Notes under the pieces: generated by a model
Told to the model about the DNA's origin: nothing
The model's input: the letters and a program-made list of their open reading frames with translations, nothing else
Database searches by the model: none
Translations under genes and position numbers: made by a program
Assembly: GCA_023333565.1 (NCBI GenBank)
Contig: JAJKFH010001548.1
Location: 1,550,001 to 1,614,000, forward strand
DNA length: 64,000 nucleotides
Direction of reading: 5' to 3'
Origin: Puffinus mauretanicus
Lineage: Eukaryota > Chordata > Aves > Procellariiformes > Procellariidae
Shown here: one piece after another, positions 11,701-22,695 of the stretch
Layout of the letters: every line of letters begins with the position of its first letter
How positions within the stretch are numbered: position 1 is the first letter of the stretch

Positions 11701-14302
11701 GATCCCATGTAGTTTCCAAAGAGGTGGGAGGGTTTTGTTGTTTGTTTTTGTTTTTTACTTTCGGCTAATTAGGACCAGTTGTTTTAGTGGCTTATCAGAA
11801 ATTGCTGCTTTACCAGGGCAGTGCTATGCGGTTTGGATGAATGCTCCACTTACAAATTAAATGTCTCGGTTCTGGTATGGTTAAAATAAGAAGTAAGAAA
11901 AAAATCCCACAGCTTTGAATTTCATGCCAGATATTCAACAAAGCGTTCGTTCCATGTATCATTATATTGTGGCTTGAGAAATAGCAGGCCTGCTCTACAC
12001 TTAATAGTTTTGCTGGCATGGTTGCGGCGCGCTGTTTCCCCCGCCATCCCGGAGCGATACCGTCATGCTGGCAGATGTCCTTGTGCGTGGAGTTGCACTG
12101 GCATGGGATTCCTTTTGCCTGTGTAATTTCTGTATTTGGGAAACTGGTTTAAGCTGTGCCTCTTCTGGGGAGGTAGGCTGCGAGGGATGTATCCCTAGCT
12201 GCAGACCCTTCTGCAGTGCAGAGAAGTCCATAGATATATGAGAGGAAGTGGTCATGTTGTGTTCACAGGACAGTTTCACCAAAAAGACTGCTGGTTTGGT
12301 TTTTTGGTGTTTTTTTTTTTTCCACCAGTACTTCTTGTATTACAACAGCATTTTGGAGAGCCGATGAAAATCGGTCCCCTTGTTCTCCAGACTCTGGTGC
12401 CTTGGCTCCTTTTCTGTTGCTTGCAACTCTATTTCATACATCTTTATGCTCTTGTTACGAGTGAAAGCCTACATCAAACTCCGGACCAGCGCATCAGCAG
12501 CGCTGACCCCCTGCGTTGGGCAGAGGCACCCGCCGGCGGGGGCGAGGGGGGTGCGGGCTCGGAGCTCACCGAGAGGTTGGGTTCGGGCCGTTAGCGTGCC
12601 AGCCCTCCGCAGCAGTTGTGTATCACCCCTCTTGAGCCTATCTCCCCCCTTTTTATTTTTGCTACTGCATTCAGCCTGTAGCTGAACCCTGACGCGAAAG
12701 CCTGTGCTTCTCCCTGGGCATTGGCACCGAGCTCCCTCTTCGCCACCTTCTGAGATGGTGACAAATCTCCTTTATTTATTCAGTAGTGTCAGTAACCTTT
12801 ATGCTATTTATAGGCTGTGATCATGCCCCTCCCGAGATGTTTGCAAGATAAATTTAGCTCCCTTAGCTTCTCATCGCCAATCCTTGCTGGCTTGCGCTGC
12901 CTTTCCTCGTAACAGCTAATGAGACCCGGCCGCGTGCGGGAGCTACGGCGAGGGGTGACTCACTTTCTATGCTCGTCCGGGGCAGACTTCATCTCGAATG
13001 AATCTCGGTCGTTCAGAGCCTGGGGAGCCTGTCCAAGTGTCCGCTTCCAAAAGGCAGCCGGCAAGGGAGTGGTGGGGGATTAAGCAGAGGAGCGCAGAAA
13101 AAGCCTGCAGAGGAATGCTGCTGTGGGACGTTGTGTTCGGTGCCCGGAACGGTGCGGATGGGAGGGGAAGGGGGCTGTGGCAGGAGGGGCAGGGGGTGCT
13201 TGGGGGCCCTGCAGTCCGCTCCCCCCTCTGCTGCTAGAGCCTCGCAGGGGACGGCCGAGCCTTTCCTCCTCCCGAGGCTGTGGAGCAGGACTGCTCTGGT
13301 TGAAATGCCAGGCTTCCCCAGGAGGTTCAGGCTGTTCGGGGTGGTGGTCTTCAAAAGAGCATTTTCAGGTGTTCCCTATTCCTGGTGGGTGTTTAGAAGT
13401 TAACGAGTTTTGCTCCAAAGGCTGGTTGGACACTGTTTCTTTCCTGATTTGCTGCACAACGTTATGGGGAAAGCAAAATGAAGATTGGTCTAGTGGGGGT
13501 GGATTTTATTCCATTTCTGTCATCACAGCAAGAACCCATCTAGAATATGCAGAAATGAACAGACAGCCCCAAAACTCCAAACAAATTGCTCAGTTTTGCA
13601 GCTTCAGCCGGAGTTGCTTGTTCTTGGTGAGATGCCGGTCGCATCTTCCCCTGTGAGCCGCCCTTGCTGAAGGTGCAAACTGTGGCTCTGCTGAGGCTGG
13701 GGCGGTTCTGCCGTTAACTTCAGCTGAGCCATTAATTCACCTCGGGAAGGCCCTGGATGGTGTTTTCAAGGGAGGTGGGTGCTTCTTCTGCTGGTCCTCT
13801 GAGATGTCTGCAAGCGAGCCTGCACTGAGCCGGAATGTGTGTGGAGCAAGAGCCTGGGCAGCCTGCGCTGGCTGGAGCTGGGCTGCCGGCTCCCAGAGCT
13901 GGGACTTTGCTGGTACTGAGCTCTCTGCCGATAGTCTGGGGTGCCCAGTCCTACAGCCGGGGCTGGCAAAGCCACTGGCCGCCTGCGAATCTGTGACCTG
14001 AGCAATCAGGGGGTCTACCTTAATACTGGAAAGGAAATTTCATTTGCTCCATCGTGAAGGCTGCGATGTGGCAGCAAAACCAGGCAGTTCATCCCCAGCC
14101 TGGCTGGGAAGCCCTTCCCGAGCCCCTCCGTGCGGTGGGAGCAGGCAGCCTCCTCCTGCCAGTGACATCCATGATGCATAAGAAATGCAGCCTGCCGTCC
14201 TGGCCAGAGCGGAAACTTCTGCCCAGAAAAGGGCATGCTGCTCATCTTAAAAGCGTTGGGGCTGGCTGTGACCGCTCTGCCTTCTCTTCCTCTCCTCCTC
14301 AG
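8722..14302 (+). other. EDA2R: Probable intron 1 of EDA2R
   Basis: About 5.6 kb between the CpG-island donor and the acceptor before the coding start. The first 700 bases continue the CpG island; the rest is mixed composition with T-rich runs (for example 12300-12322). I see no coding exon in it. Placement depends on the non-coding first exon being correct. Confidence 0.5.
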
Positions 14303-14413
14303 GCTCCCGACCCCTCTCCGGCCCCGATGAGCTGCCAAGAGAGCGAGTACCTGGATGAGCATGGGAAATGCATCCCCTGCAGAAACTGCATGCCCGGGCA
14401 GGAGCTTTCCAAG
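14303..14413 (+). CDS. EDA2R: EDA2R exon with start codon (residues 1-29)
   Basis: Acceptor AG at 14301-14302 follows a pyrimidine-rich tract. The ATG is at 14327 and the donor GTAAAT at 14414. It encodes residues 1-29 in phase 0, beginning MSCQESEYLDEHGKC. Cysteines at 3, 15, 18 and 21 start the first TNFR repeat, and the segment ends GQELSK as in human EDA2R. No hydrophobic leader precedes the cysteines, which is normal for this receptor. Bases 14303-14326 are 5'UTR. Confidence 0.92.
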
Positions 14414-17400
14414 GTAAATCGGCTGCTCTGGAAGGACTGGGAATCATCTGGCACCGAGGCTTTTACGATGCTAGGGGAATCCTCTGCCAGCCTTCCTTCA
14501 GAAGGATAATCTTAGGTCCCGGCATGTTGGGAAGAGCTGGGACTCGGTGGGAAGGGACGGTGACCAGTCTCCCTCACCTTGGATAGGAGGGCAAGACGGT
14601 GGAAGCAACAGGTGGGAAGGGATTTCGCGTTGCTGCTCAGGGTGCCCTCTCTCCTTTTTTGTCAATGGAAATCTAAATTTCCTCCTGGTCTGTAGCGCCG
14701 GGTGAAGCCGTGCTGCCTGGCCAGGCTGCACGCTGGATGGCTGCAAGCAGGACACGGCTGCAGGGGGGATCCGGCCCAGCCTCGGCAGCGGGACTGGTGC
14801 TTCCCCCCAGGCGCCCCGCAGGATCCCCCCGCCAGCGGTGCCTCCTGGGGCGCGTCGCTGTCGGAGCTTTCCTCCTCCCTAAACATGGCCAGCGGGCCCC
14901 GGCTGGGCAGCAAACGGCTTCCCCTGTCTCCATCGGAGCTGCTCTGGTGGCGTCTGCTCTCGGCTGGGTTCTGAGCACCCTTCGCATGAGCGGTAACCCC
15001 TGTGCCCCCGAAGAAGGGACACTGTTCCCCTTGGTACCACTTTGGGACCTGAAGTGGCTCCTCGCCGCAGCCGTGCACCCGACCTCGTGTCTTGCAGGAC
15101 TGTGGCGACGGCGGCGGGGGGGATGCGCAGTGCGTTGCCTGCCCTCCCAGGAAGTTTAAGGACAGCTGGGGGCATCACGGCTGCAAGCCCTGCCTGTCCT
15201 GCACCCTCATCAACCGCGTCCAGAAGTCCAACTGCACGGCGACGACCAACGCGGTCTGCGGGGAATGCCTGCCCGGGTGAGTGGGGCCGGATCCTGGCTC
15301 GAGCGGCGCCGCGGTGCTCGCACCAGGGAGCGTGCAGGGAGGGGATGGACGGGGGACTTTATTGGGGCCACCCAGATCATGGGACATAAGAGGAGCCCTG
15401 GTGACCCAGGACTGCCTCTTTGAGGACACTGCTAATGACATGCAAATCAGACCCATCCGATGGCCCCCTTGTAGCTCCAAAGAAGGGAATGTGAAGGCTC
15501 CAGTGAACGAGCAGTGGAAGAAAATTCCTTCCAGGCCTCAGTTGTTCCTGGGGACACCAGGGTGGCTAAGCCCTGGAAGATGAGTGGCTGTAGACCACTA
15601 CAATGGGTGGTCCCCAAGAGGAGGTCAGACTGTGCCTCGGGTGGTGGGTTTAAGGGGTCGCTGAAATGAAGACTGCTGCGTACAGCCAGCTTGCGAAATG
15701 CCCGAGGGCTGCAGACCACGTGCTGGCGAGCAGTGGGAACGAGTCAGGGCTCTGGTGTGTGAGCTCTTCCCAGGCGCAGTTGTAGGCTGGGGTGTTGCTG
15801 TGGCTTCGCGGAGCTATTGATCACTATCGCCCACTTTAGCAGGCGCGGGGCGGGGGTGGAGGCAGCTCCAGTGATGTCGCTCCTTGGCCAAAGTGGCGAC
15901 AGACATGAAAAAGTAGCTGCGGTATGGCTTCGGCCAGCGACGGAGAGACCTGCTGCCTTGGGGCGTCCCAGCCCGCCGGGGCAGGAGCGCGGGGGGGTCG
16001 GCTCTCCCCGCCCTGCCGCGGGACGGACAAACCGCCCGTCCCTCCGGAGCCAGGCCGGCGGGGACTCGCCGCGGGGCCATGCGCTGCTGAGACCCTCTGC
16101 TCTGTTGGCAGGTTTTACCGCAAGGCGCGGATCAGCGGGCAGCTGGACTGGGAGTGCATCCCTTGCACCAAGCAGACGCCCTCCTCCGAGCCTCAGTGTA
16201 CGTGCCGTCCCTCGCCGGCGGGGGGGAGGCCCTCTGGGGTAGAGGGGGCGGTGAGGACGTGGTGGAGCAGATTCATGGTACATGCTGAGCCATTGTGACC
16301 GTGTCAAAGGCGTGCTCTCGGATGTGCACCATCCTTTCACCGATCCTGCCTGCTGGCCAGCCTACTCCACCGGCCACAGCACAAGCCCCTGTCCCACAGA
16401 CCTGCTGGAGGAGGCACGGTCATTACACGTGAAGAGGGACGGGCAGGGAGGGGGTGGCCCAAGCCTTGGGGATGGGTTCCAACGTTTTGTGGCTGGTGTG
16501 TTTGCAGGTCGGTCCAGAACAAACCTGGTGAAGGTAGCCATCCCGACCGTACCGCCACAGGACACGGCCCTTCTTGCACTGACCAGCAGTGCCCTGGTCA
16601 TCATCGTACTGGTGCTTCTGGCGCTCTCCATCATCTACTGTAAGCGGTTTTGGAAGAGCCAGTGCCAGCGAGGTGAGTCAATGCCTGCTTCTCTTCCTTC
16701 TCCCTTTGCTGTTCGCACGTGCCTCCTCGCTGTGTAGAGCATTGCCCGAGCGTTGCTGCTCTTGCAGCATACAGTGACCCAAACGTTCCTCTGCTCATGC
16801 AGAATAAACGCCTCGTCCTGCCTTTTACATCTGCAGGACCTCTCTTGTGCTCTGCCTGCTCAAAGAGACGGAGGAGCCTCCCTCCTCCCCAGTACCGTAA
16901 TTGGCAGGAGGAGGATGCGTTTCACAGGCAGAACCGGGGTTTCTCGGGGGCAGGCTGAGGTGGAGCGGCTCTTTGCCGGGCAGGACCGTGGGGTGGTGAG
17001 GGAAGAGGGCAGCAGGTTTGGGGGCTGGAGCTGGGGCATGTTGGTGTCCAGCAGCGTGCCAGGGAGCTGCTGGCTCCCGGCTCCTCGCCGGCAGACATAC
17101 CCACAGCTGAGGACGTGCTGGGGAAGCAAGCCAAGCCTTCACTCAGACTGGTTCTCCTCTATCCTGCAAGTCTTCCTGAGGACTCAGAACTTCTCGGGCC
17201 AGCGAGCAATGTTCCCGACCGCGGCGGCGCCCGGCAGATTCCTGTGTGAGGAGCAGATGTCTGGTCCCTGCTGCCTGGGTGTGAAGAACCTGAGCCCCTG
17301 CTACAGGCAGGCAGAAGGTACCTGCTCCTCTGGGTGGAGGGAGGGTGGTGCTGGGCTCCAGCTCGCACGGCCCTAGGACCTACTGAGATGCCCTTAGGCA

Positions 17401-19656
17401 GGAAGGATGGGGCTGGACGGTGTCCGAGTCCCACCAACAGGAAATCTGGGACCTCTCTTAACGAACGCTTGCAGGCCCTGTACCAGAAGTGCGTGCATGC
17501 AGCCCCTGCGGCTCCTCATCCCCCCAGCCCGCTCCCGCTCTCCCTGCGACTGGGGGAGGGATCGACCCCACTCAAAACTTCGCTGAAAGGCACAAAAGTG
17601 GCTTTGCTCAGGGGTGGTGCAGGGCACAGGATCGGGCCCCTGGCAGGGTCTCCCAGCTCCGCCTGCAGGCCCTGGGCCAGTGGGTTTAGCGGCGGGGCTG
17701 GCAGACCCCCGGCAGGGGCCAGGGCAGATCCCGGGCTTCGCTGAGCCGTGCCGGTTTCTGGTTTCAGGCCCCGTGGAAGCGGTGCAGTTCATCTCAGATG
17801 GGGAAGCCGTGGGTCTCCAGCTCCCCTCTCTCCAGCCGGAGATGGACTTGCCACCGGCCGTCGTGGTCGGCACTGCCTCCAAAGCCCAGCTGGGCAGGAG
17901 CCTCCTGGAAAGCCAGCCCCTCATCCGGGCCTCGGGCCGTGGCGACTGCCTGGCCGGGGTCCTGCCGCCCTCCGACCCCAGGCAGGGCCAGCCGGGCACG
18001 GCGGAGGCCCTGGCCCCCCTCTCCTCCTGCGCCTCCGAGATGCAGCACAAGTGGCCGCACGCCCCGGTGGAGTGCACCGAGCTGGACCTCCAGAAGTTCT
18101 CCACCCAGGCAGAGTTTGTGGGCGGCGAGCGGCCGGAGGACGCGGCGAGCCGGGCGGTGCAGAGGATCCCGGCAGAGAGCAGCGGCGCAGGGAGGGAGGG
18201 AGCCCGGCGCCTGCCCTCCACCTTCCCGAATCCCACTGCCGAAAGCGGGGAGCAGCCGGTAAGTTCCTCCGGCCTCGTTGCTCCTCCGAACCACTGCCGG
18301 ACACCCGGGGCTCGGGCACAGGGTGCTGGGCTCGCCGGTGGGTTAGGGATGTAGGGAAAGGTTCGTTAATATCTGGGACTAACCGGTAACTACCAAAAAT
18401 GATTTGTCAGATGTTCAGTGATGTGTCACTCAACAGGCCATTGGCCACGGAGACGTGCCCTGCTGGGGCGGTTTCAAACACCCGGAAGACCAGAGTCAAT
18501 GTATTGAATGTTTAAGCGTATCTCTTACTGATGTGCTCCCGAGTGGTTCTTGTCCTCTTGCTCTCCAGAAAGCTGGCCTGGCAGCGGGGGAGCTGCCTCC
18601 TCCTCCCTCTCTGGTGGGCTCGTCATGAACCTGGTGACTCGCATCACTGAGGCTCAGAAAGTGTCCGGCAGAGAGTCGCCTTTAACAGCGTAGCTGTAGG
18701 TGACCGTTTATAGAAGCAGTTTGCTGGGAGGCCCTGGAGCATCCCGAGGAGGTCGTTGGCTCTGTGGGATGGTGGAGCTGGAAGGAGAAGCGCCATTCCC
18801 CTGAGCCTCTGTGACGGCCCTGGGAGCAGTGACAGGCGTTGCTGTTCTCACCAGACCGCCACCAACCGTGGGTCTTTGTCTTGCCAGGTGGATGATGCCC
18901 AGAGCCTCGTGACTCAGATCAGCAGCACGGCGAAGGGTAAGTGTCTTCTCAGCTTCATCTTTGTTCTCCAAGTATTGGGGTAGCGGAGAGAGGCAGATTC
19001 TTGGAAGGGAGCTCCTCCGGAAGCCCGCCACGGCTACGTGGAGGTGCCAGTCATCACAGGGACTTACCTGACTTTTGTGGCCTTTGGTGCTAGTTCACAG
19101 GGTGGGGTTTTTGTGATGCTGCCTTGAATGGTCTGCGGGTGGGTGGTGGATGGATGCCCAGTTGTCACCAGTTACCAGCCTCCCCGGGACTGAGCCAGCT
19201 CCATGTTGCTGAGCTCTGAAAGTGATGTTGGAGGAGATACCCGCCCTGGCAGCGTGGCGTTTCACCTGCTCGGCGGGGACAGGGGCTGGAGTCTGGCTGC
19301 TCTGTTTATCCTTATCCTAGCCGGATAGGTTGGTTTCTAACCCCGCTTTGCTGCCCCCAGGTCTCCCAGTAGCAGAGCTGCCCCATTCCTTGGTGCAGTC
19401 ACTTGCCTTCTTGTTGGACCCTTCCTTGAACGGTGTGAAGAACTTCAGCCACGTGGCGCTGGAGCTGGGGGTCGCGCCCCAGTTGCTGGGACGGCTATCT
19501 GGATTTGAGCAGCTCGTCGCTCACTTCACCTACTCGGGAGACGCGGTCACCATCCCGCTCCTGGCCCAGGCTCTGCAGCGGCTCCAGCGGTTCGACGCCT
19601 TGCTCCTGCTCTGCGACCACTTCGCGCTCAGCCAGGCTCAGGGCCGCCAGCGCTAG
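14327..19656 (+). CDS. EDA2R: EDA2R (TNFRSF27/XEDAR) with a C-terminal death domain; whole spliced CDS
   Basis: Ectodysplasin-A2 receptor, a TNF-receptor family plasma-membrane protein that signals to NF-kB and JNK through TRAFs. Seven coding exons (14327-14413, 15098-15276, 16112-16197, 16508-16672, 17768-18258, 18888-18936, 19361-19656) join with GT/AG junctions and matching phases to give 450 residues. The N terminus has no signal peptide, as in mammalian EDA2R (type III topology). Cysteine-rich TNFR repeats cover residues 3-118, with an NCT glycosylation site at 74. The membrane segment is about residues 138-161. The cytoplasmic motif PVECTELDLQKF (272-283) is nearly identical to human EDA2R and fixes the identity. 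Human EDA2R ends soon after this motif at about 297 aa. Here two further exons add a p75NTR-type death domain (about 359-441). It converges on the GPR83-like gene. No frameshift or internal stop was found. Confidence 0.93.
15098..15276 (+). CDS. EDA2R: EDA2R exon, ligand-binding cysteine-rich repeats (residues 30-88)
   Basis: The acceptor TTGCAG ends at 15097 and the donor GTGAGT starts at 15277; the exon leaves phase 2. Nine cysteines (31, 41, 44, 58, 61, 64, 75, 83, 86) show the spacing of TNFR repeats 1-2. WGHH at 53-56 and INRVQK at 67-72 match the human receptor. N74 is in an NCT sequon. A glycine-rich stretch (GDGGGGD, 32-38) replaces the human YGEGGD region. Confidence 0.94.
16112..16197 (+). 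CDS. EDA2R: EDA2R exon, third cysteine-rich segment (residues 89-118)
   Basis: The acceptor TTGGCAG ends at 16111 and the donor GTACGT starts at 16198. The exon encodes a conserved FYRKARI start and an ECIPCTKQTP motif (103-112), very close to human EDA2R. Cysteines 104 and 107 lie here and C118 is split across the next junction. Phases (2 in, 1 out) match both neighbours. Confidence 0.93.
16508..16672 (+). CDS. EDA2R: EDA2R exon, stalk and transmembrane segment (residues 118-173)
   Basis: The acceptor TTTGCAG ends at 16507 and the donor GTGAGT starts at 16673. The exon encodes the membrane-proximal stalk with the conserved TVPPQD (131-136), then a hydrophobic helix at about 138-161 rich in A, L, I and V, then a basic stop-transfer YCKRFW. 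Both ends are phase 1. Confidence 0.92.
17768..18258 (+). CDS. EDA2R: EDA2R exon, cytoplasmic linker with ECTELDLQKF motif (residues 173-336)
   Basis: The acceptor GTTTCAG ends at 17767 and the donor GTAAGT starts at 18259. It encodes 163 whole codons of low-complexity cytoplasmic tail with one strongly conserved island, PVECTELDLQKF (272-283). In mammals this region lies close to the C terminus and is associated with TRAF recruitment. The rest is poorly conserved and biased by high GC. It ends in phase 0; reading through the donor continues to a stop at 18352-18354. Confidence 0.9.
18259..18354 (+). other. EDA2R: Read-through tail of EDA2R cytoplasmic exon (intron retention form)
   Basis: If the donor at 18259 is not used, the frame continues for 31 more codons and stops at 18352-18354. 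That product would keep the ligand-binding, membrane and TELDLQKF parts but lack the death domain, giving a protein of about 367 residues organised like mammalian EDA2R. It is a formal possibility only, since the donor is a strong GTAAGT. Confidence 0.3.
18888..18936 (+). CDS. EDA2R: EDA2R 49-bp exon (residues 337-353)
   Basis: A very short exon with acceptor TTGCCAG ending at 18887 and an ideal donor GTAAGT at 18937. It encodes VDDAQSLVTQISSTAK plus one base, taking phase 0 to phase 1. It is the only link that joins the cytoplasmic-tail exon in frame to the death-domain exon. I know of no counterpart in the human protein. Confidence 0.82.
19361..19656 (+). CDS. EDA2R: EDA2R last coding exon, death domain (residues 353-450)
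   Basis: The acceptor CTGCCCCCAG ends at 19360 and the TAG stop is 19654-19656. The 98 residues have the six-amphipathic-helix pattern of a death domain. They run from LPHSLVQSLAFLLD, through a central FSHVALELGV, to a final LLAQALQRLQRFDALLLL. The pattern is closest to the p75NTR type (LxxxLGxxxE-like core, then ALRRIQRADLV-like helix), judged from memory. Death domains recruit adaptors by homotypic contact, so the receptor could signal differently from the mammalian one. Phase 1 entry matches the 49-bp exon. Confidence 0.87.
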
Positions 19657-20679
19657 AGAGGACAGGGGAGGGACGGAGGAAGCTCCAGGCACTGGAGTAC
19701 TGGTGTACTGGTACGGGAGAGGATCCGGTAGCCCTGCGGTCACATCGTCTCTCTGGTGTGCACGGGGGGAGTACGTGGAGGTGGTCTTTGCATCGCAGAG
19801 CAGAAGGACGCGAGGGGCAGCGTCCCTCCGCGGGGGAGTGCCGGGAGGCCGCAGCCGTGCCTCCTCCCAGCCTCCACGCGGGAGGGTTCGCTCAGGCCCC
19901 TCTGGAGGCCATTTTTCTCCGGCTGTGTGGACACCCTTGTCTGGCAGCGGAGTGCCGTCAGTCGCTGTGCCGCCCGTGCCACGGTGCTCTCGCTCTGCAG
20001 CGAGCCCCCGCTGCTGGCATGGGGTCCCTCGCCCACGGGGCTCGGTCTCCACGCCCAGCCACCCTCCTGTGGGCCCAGCCGCCGCCTCCCTCCCATTCCA
20101 GCTTTCCTGTCCTTCATCTGGCCCATGCTCTGCTTTCCCGGGTGCCGGTGGCCACTTTCCCAGTTTACTCTTCGCTCGCTCCTCTCCCTCTGTGCCGGGT
20201 ATGGTCCTCGGCAGAGGACCTGGCTGTGGCTGCTGCGCCGGGCTCCAGCCTTCGGTCCCCCTGTGCCACCCTGGCGCCTTCCCCTTCGTGTCCTTTTTGT
20301 GAAGCGGTGCGGTTTTCTTGCAGGAGTCTCAGACTGATCCCCGGGATGGGGGACGTATGTCCTTGTTACAGCGCAGAGCTGTGGCTGCCAGCCTGGGGAG
20401 GTGCTGGCTCCTGCCCTGGGCTCCTGCCGTGCGCCCCGGCCCCGCAGACCTCTGCTGACCGCCGCCTCCGAGCGCCGAGGCTTTGCAAACCGCCCTGCGG
20501 TGACACGGGGCAGCAGAGCCAGGGCTGCTTCACCGCCGTGCCCCGGGGAGCGACTGGCGCCAAGCCAGCGCCAGGCAGCAGCTGGAGGCTGAAGCCGTGA
20601 CCGTGGCTGCGTCACAGTCAGCAGTGACGTCCCTGTGCCAGTCACGGCAGAGCCGGCTTGTTTTAAAATAATCTTTCTC

Positions 20680-20694
20680 TTTTTTTTTTTTTTT
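20680..20694. repeat. Poly(T) tract
   Basis: An uninterrupted run of 15 T within the proposed EDA2R 3'UTR, flanked by pyrimidines. No sign that it is the tail of a retroposon. Confidence 0.9.
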
Positions 20695-22572
20695 CCCCTG
20701 CCTAAAAATGGCCCAATTTTCTAATTTCTGGGAGTAGCTGCTAGGGAGGGGAGCACCCTTCTGCTTTTAATTTCTTCCTGGAGGATTTGTTGGAGCTTGC
20801 AACAGCCCCGCCTGCACCATGCGCCCCTGATTTTGGGTGTTGTGCCCCGGGGCTGGTGGCTGCAGGCGTCCGGGCTGTTCTGAATCTGCCCCCAGCCTCT
20901 GCGGCATTACACGGGATTTTGCCGGAGGCCTGACAGACGGGGCTTGGGGGATGCAGCGGGAGCCCGTGCCGGAGCCGAGCCCTGCCCGGCGAGCGCTGCT
21001 CCTGCCCGTCTCTCTGCAGTCTGGCACGTCTGTCGGGGGCGAGTGCCTGCGCGCAGGGCGAGGCGGCGCGGGGGCGGCCAGGCATGCGGGGAGCTGCCCC
21101 GGCGCGGCCGCCAGCCGGCATGGGGCCAGCGCGGCGGTGCCGGCGCCCGGCCACGGATGCCGTTCCTGCTGAGGTCATGGGCAGAGCAGCCGGCAGCGGG
21201 GCTGTGGCGGGCGCCGGCGACCCGCAGCTCCCTGCGACCGGCGGTTCAGCGCCCGGCGCCTTTAGGTGTCATCCCATAAGTGTCACCCCGGGTTGTCCCG
21301 GGACCCCTGTGCAGCAGCGCCAGGGCCGAGCTGGCGGCACGCGCTCTGGCATTTAGTTGCTTTGTTCCTCAATGCTGTGGCTGGGTCTGGTGACCGCTTT
21401 CTGCTTTCTCCCCTGTCACCGGGGTCCTTGGCCATGCCGGCGGCACGGCGGTCGCCAGCAAGCGGCACTGTTACCCTGCTGCCCGCCCGGGCACCCGCTG
21501 GGCATCCCCAGCTGAGCTCGCAAGTTTTGCCTTTTATCTGACCACAGTACTTGGAAAAAGCAGGCGACCTTCTGGGAAGGCAGCCCTTTCCTCAGACCTG
21601 CCCGAACACGGGTATTAATAGCTGCTGTTCTCTTTTCTTTTCCCTGTTACATGCTGTTAAGACTTGAACGCGCTCAGGATGTGGTTAGATAACGCACGGC
21701 ACAGGCAGTTTCAGCTGGATGTGACACTTTCTCTCCCCCGCTGTTCGTTTCTTCCAAAGTCAAGGTCGTTTTATTGCTCGGTGCTCTGCAAGACCCAGAA
21801 GTATGAGACCTTGTACCCGTTTTAGGCCGGGGTTAGTCAGGCTCTCGTTACATGCTTGGTCTGTTACAGAGCAGTCGGGAAAAGTATTGCTAAAGCAAAC
21901 GCAGCCCGGGGTCAGGGTTTTTTTGTTTGAGGTTTATCTGCGGCAGGGTGAGAGCGTTTGGATTAATCATGTAACAAAATTGAATAAATATTTAGTCCCT
22001 CTGTGGACACACTTAGTCACTTCCAGTGGGAATTAAGATAAATTCACCTAGAGTGTCTGAGTAAGAGCATTCGTGCAGCTCAACTCACCAGCTCTGGCTT
22101 TGAAGTTGGGCCCCATCTGGGTGGCTTGTCCAGCGTGTCCCTGTGTACGGGTGTCACCAGTGCCACCAGTGGGTGGTCCCTCGGGGTGCCCAGAGCCGTG
22201 GCGGCCAGGCAGGACGGCAGAGCCGGCTTCCTCCTCTCCCACGGCAGCGTCGGGAGCAAGGGATAGGCAGGAACGGCTGTTAAATTAAAAACAGTGAATA
22301 ATGAGGACATCGTCACGCGTGTGTGCTGCAGGTCCTTGCATTTGTCCCTCCCGCACGTGCTGAGCACTTCTGCTGGTGTGCCAACGGGTGGGCTCTGGAC
22401 CCATTGGACGGATTATTTTTTAATTTTTTTTTTCTTCCTTCTTTAAAGAAATCAACCCCATTCCCTTCATAGTTTTTAAGGTAAAGTATTATTTTTTCAG
22501 CTGTTTGCTGTCTGAGCAATATTATTCATGGTCAAAACTTAACCTCTGCCTCGAGGCTGAGGAGGTGGCACA

Positions 22573-22695
22573 TAGGGTGGGTGTGTGCATGCCATATACA
22601 ATGTGTAGGGTGGGTGTGTGCCATGCCCTGCACGGTGCGTAGGGTGGGTGTGTGCCGTGCCATATACAATGTGTAGGGTGGGTTTGTGCTGTGCC
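22573..22695. repeat. 34-bp tandem repeat in EDA2R 3'UTR
   Basis: Four imperfect copies start with TAGGGTGGGTGTGTGC (third-to-last position varies) at 22573, 22606, 22640 and 22674, spaced 33-34 bp. Copies 1 and 3 also share a CATATACAATGTG segment, suggesting a higher-order 68-bp dimer. Confidence 0.88.

Noticed and set aside
19361..19656. Death-domain exon as part of a separate p75NTR or NRADD-like gene
   Set aside because: It has no promoter or start of its own and is joined in phase through a 49-bp exon to the EDA2R tail within 1.1 kb. The EDA2R exons have no other convincing 3' end.
22573..22695. TAGGG-rich repeat as interstitial telomeric sequence
   Set aside because: The units are 33-34 bp with TGTGTG and CATATACA parts, not TTAGGG hexamers.
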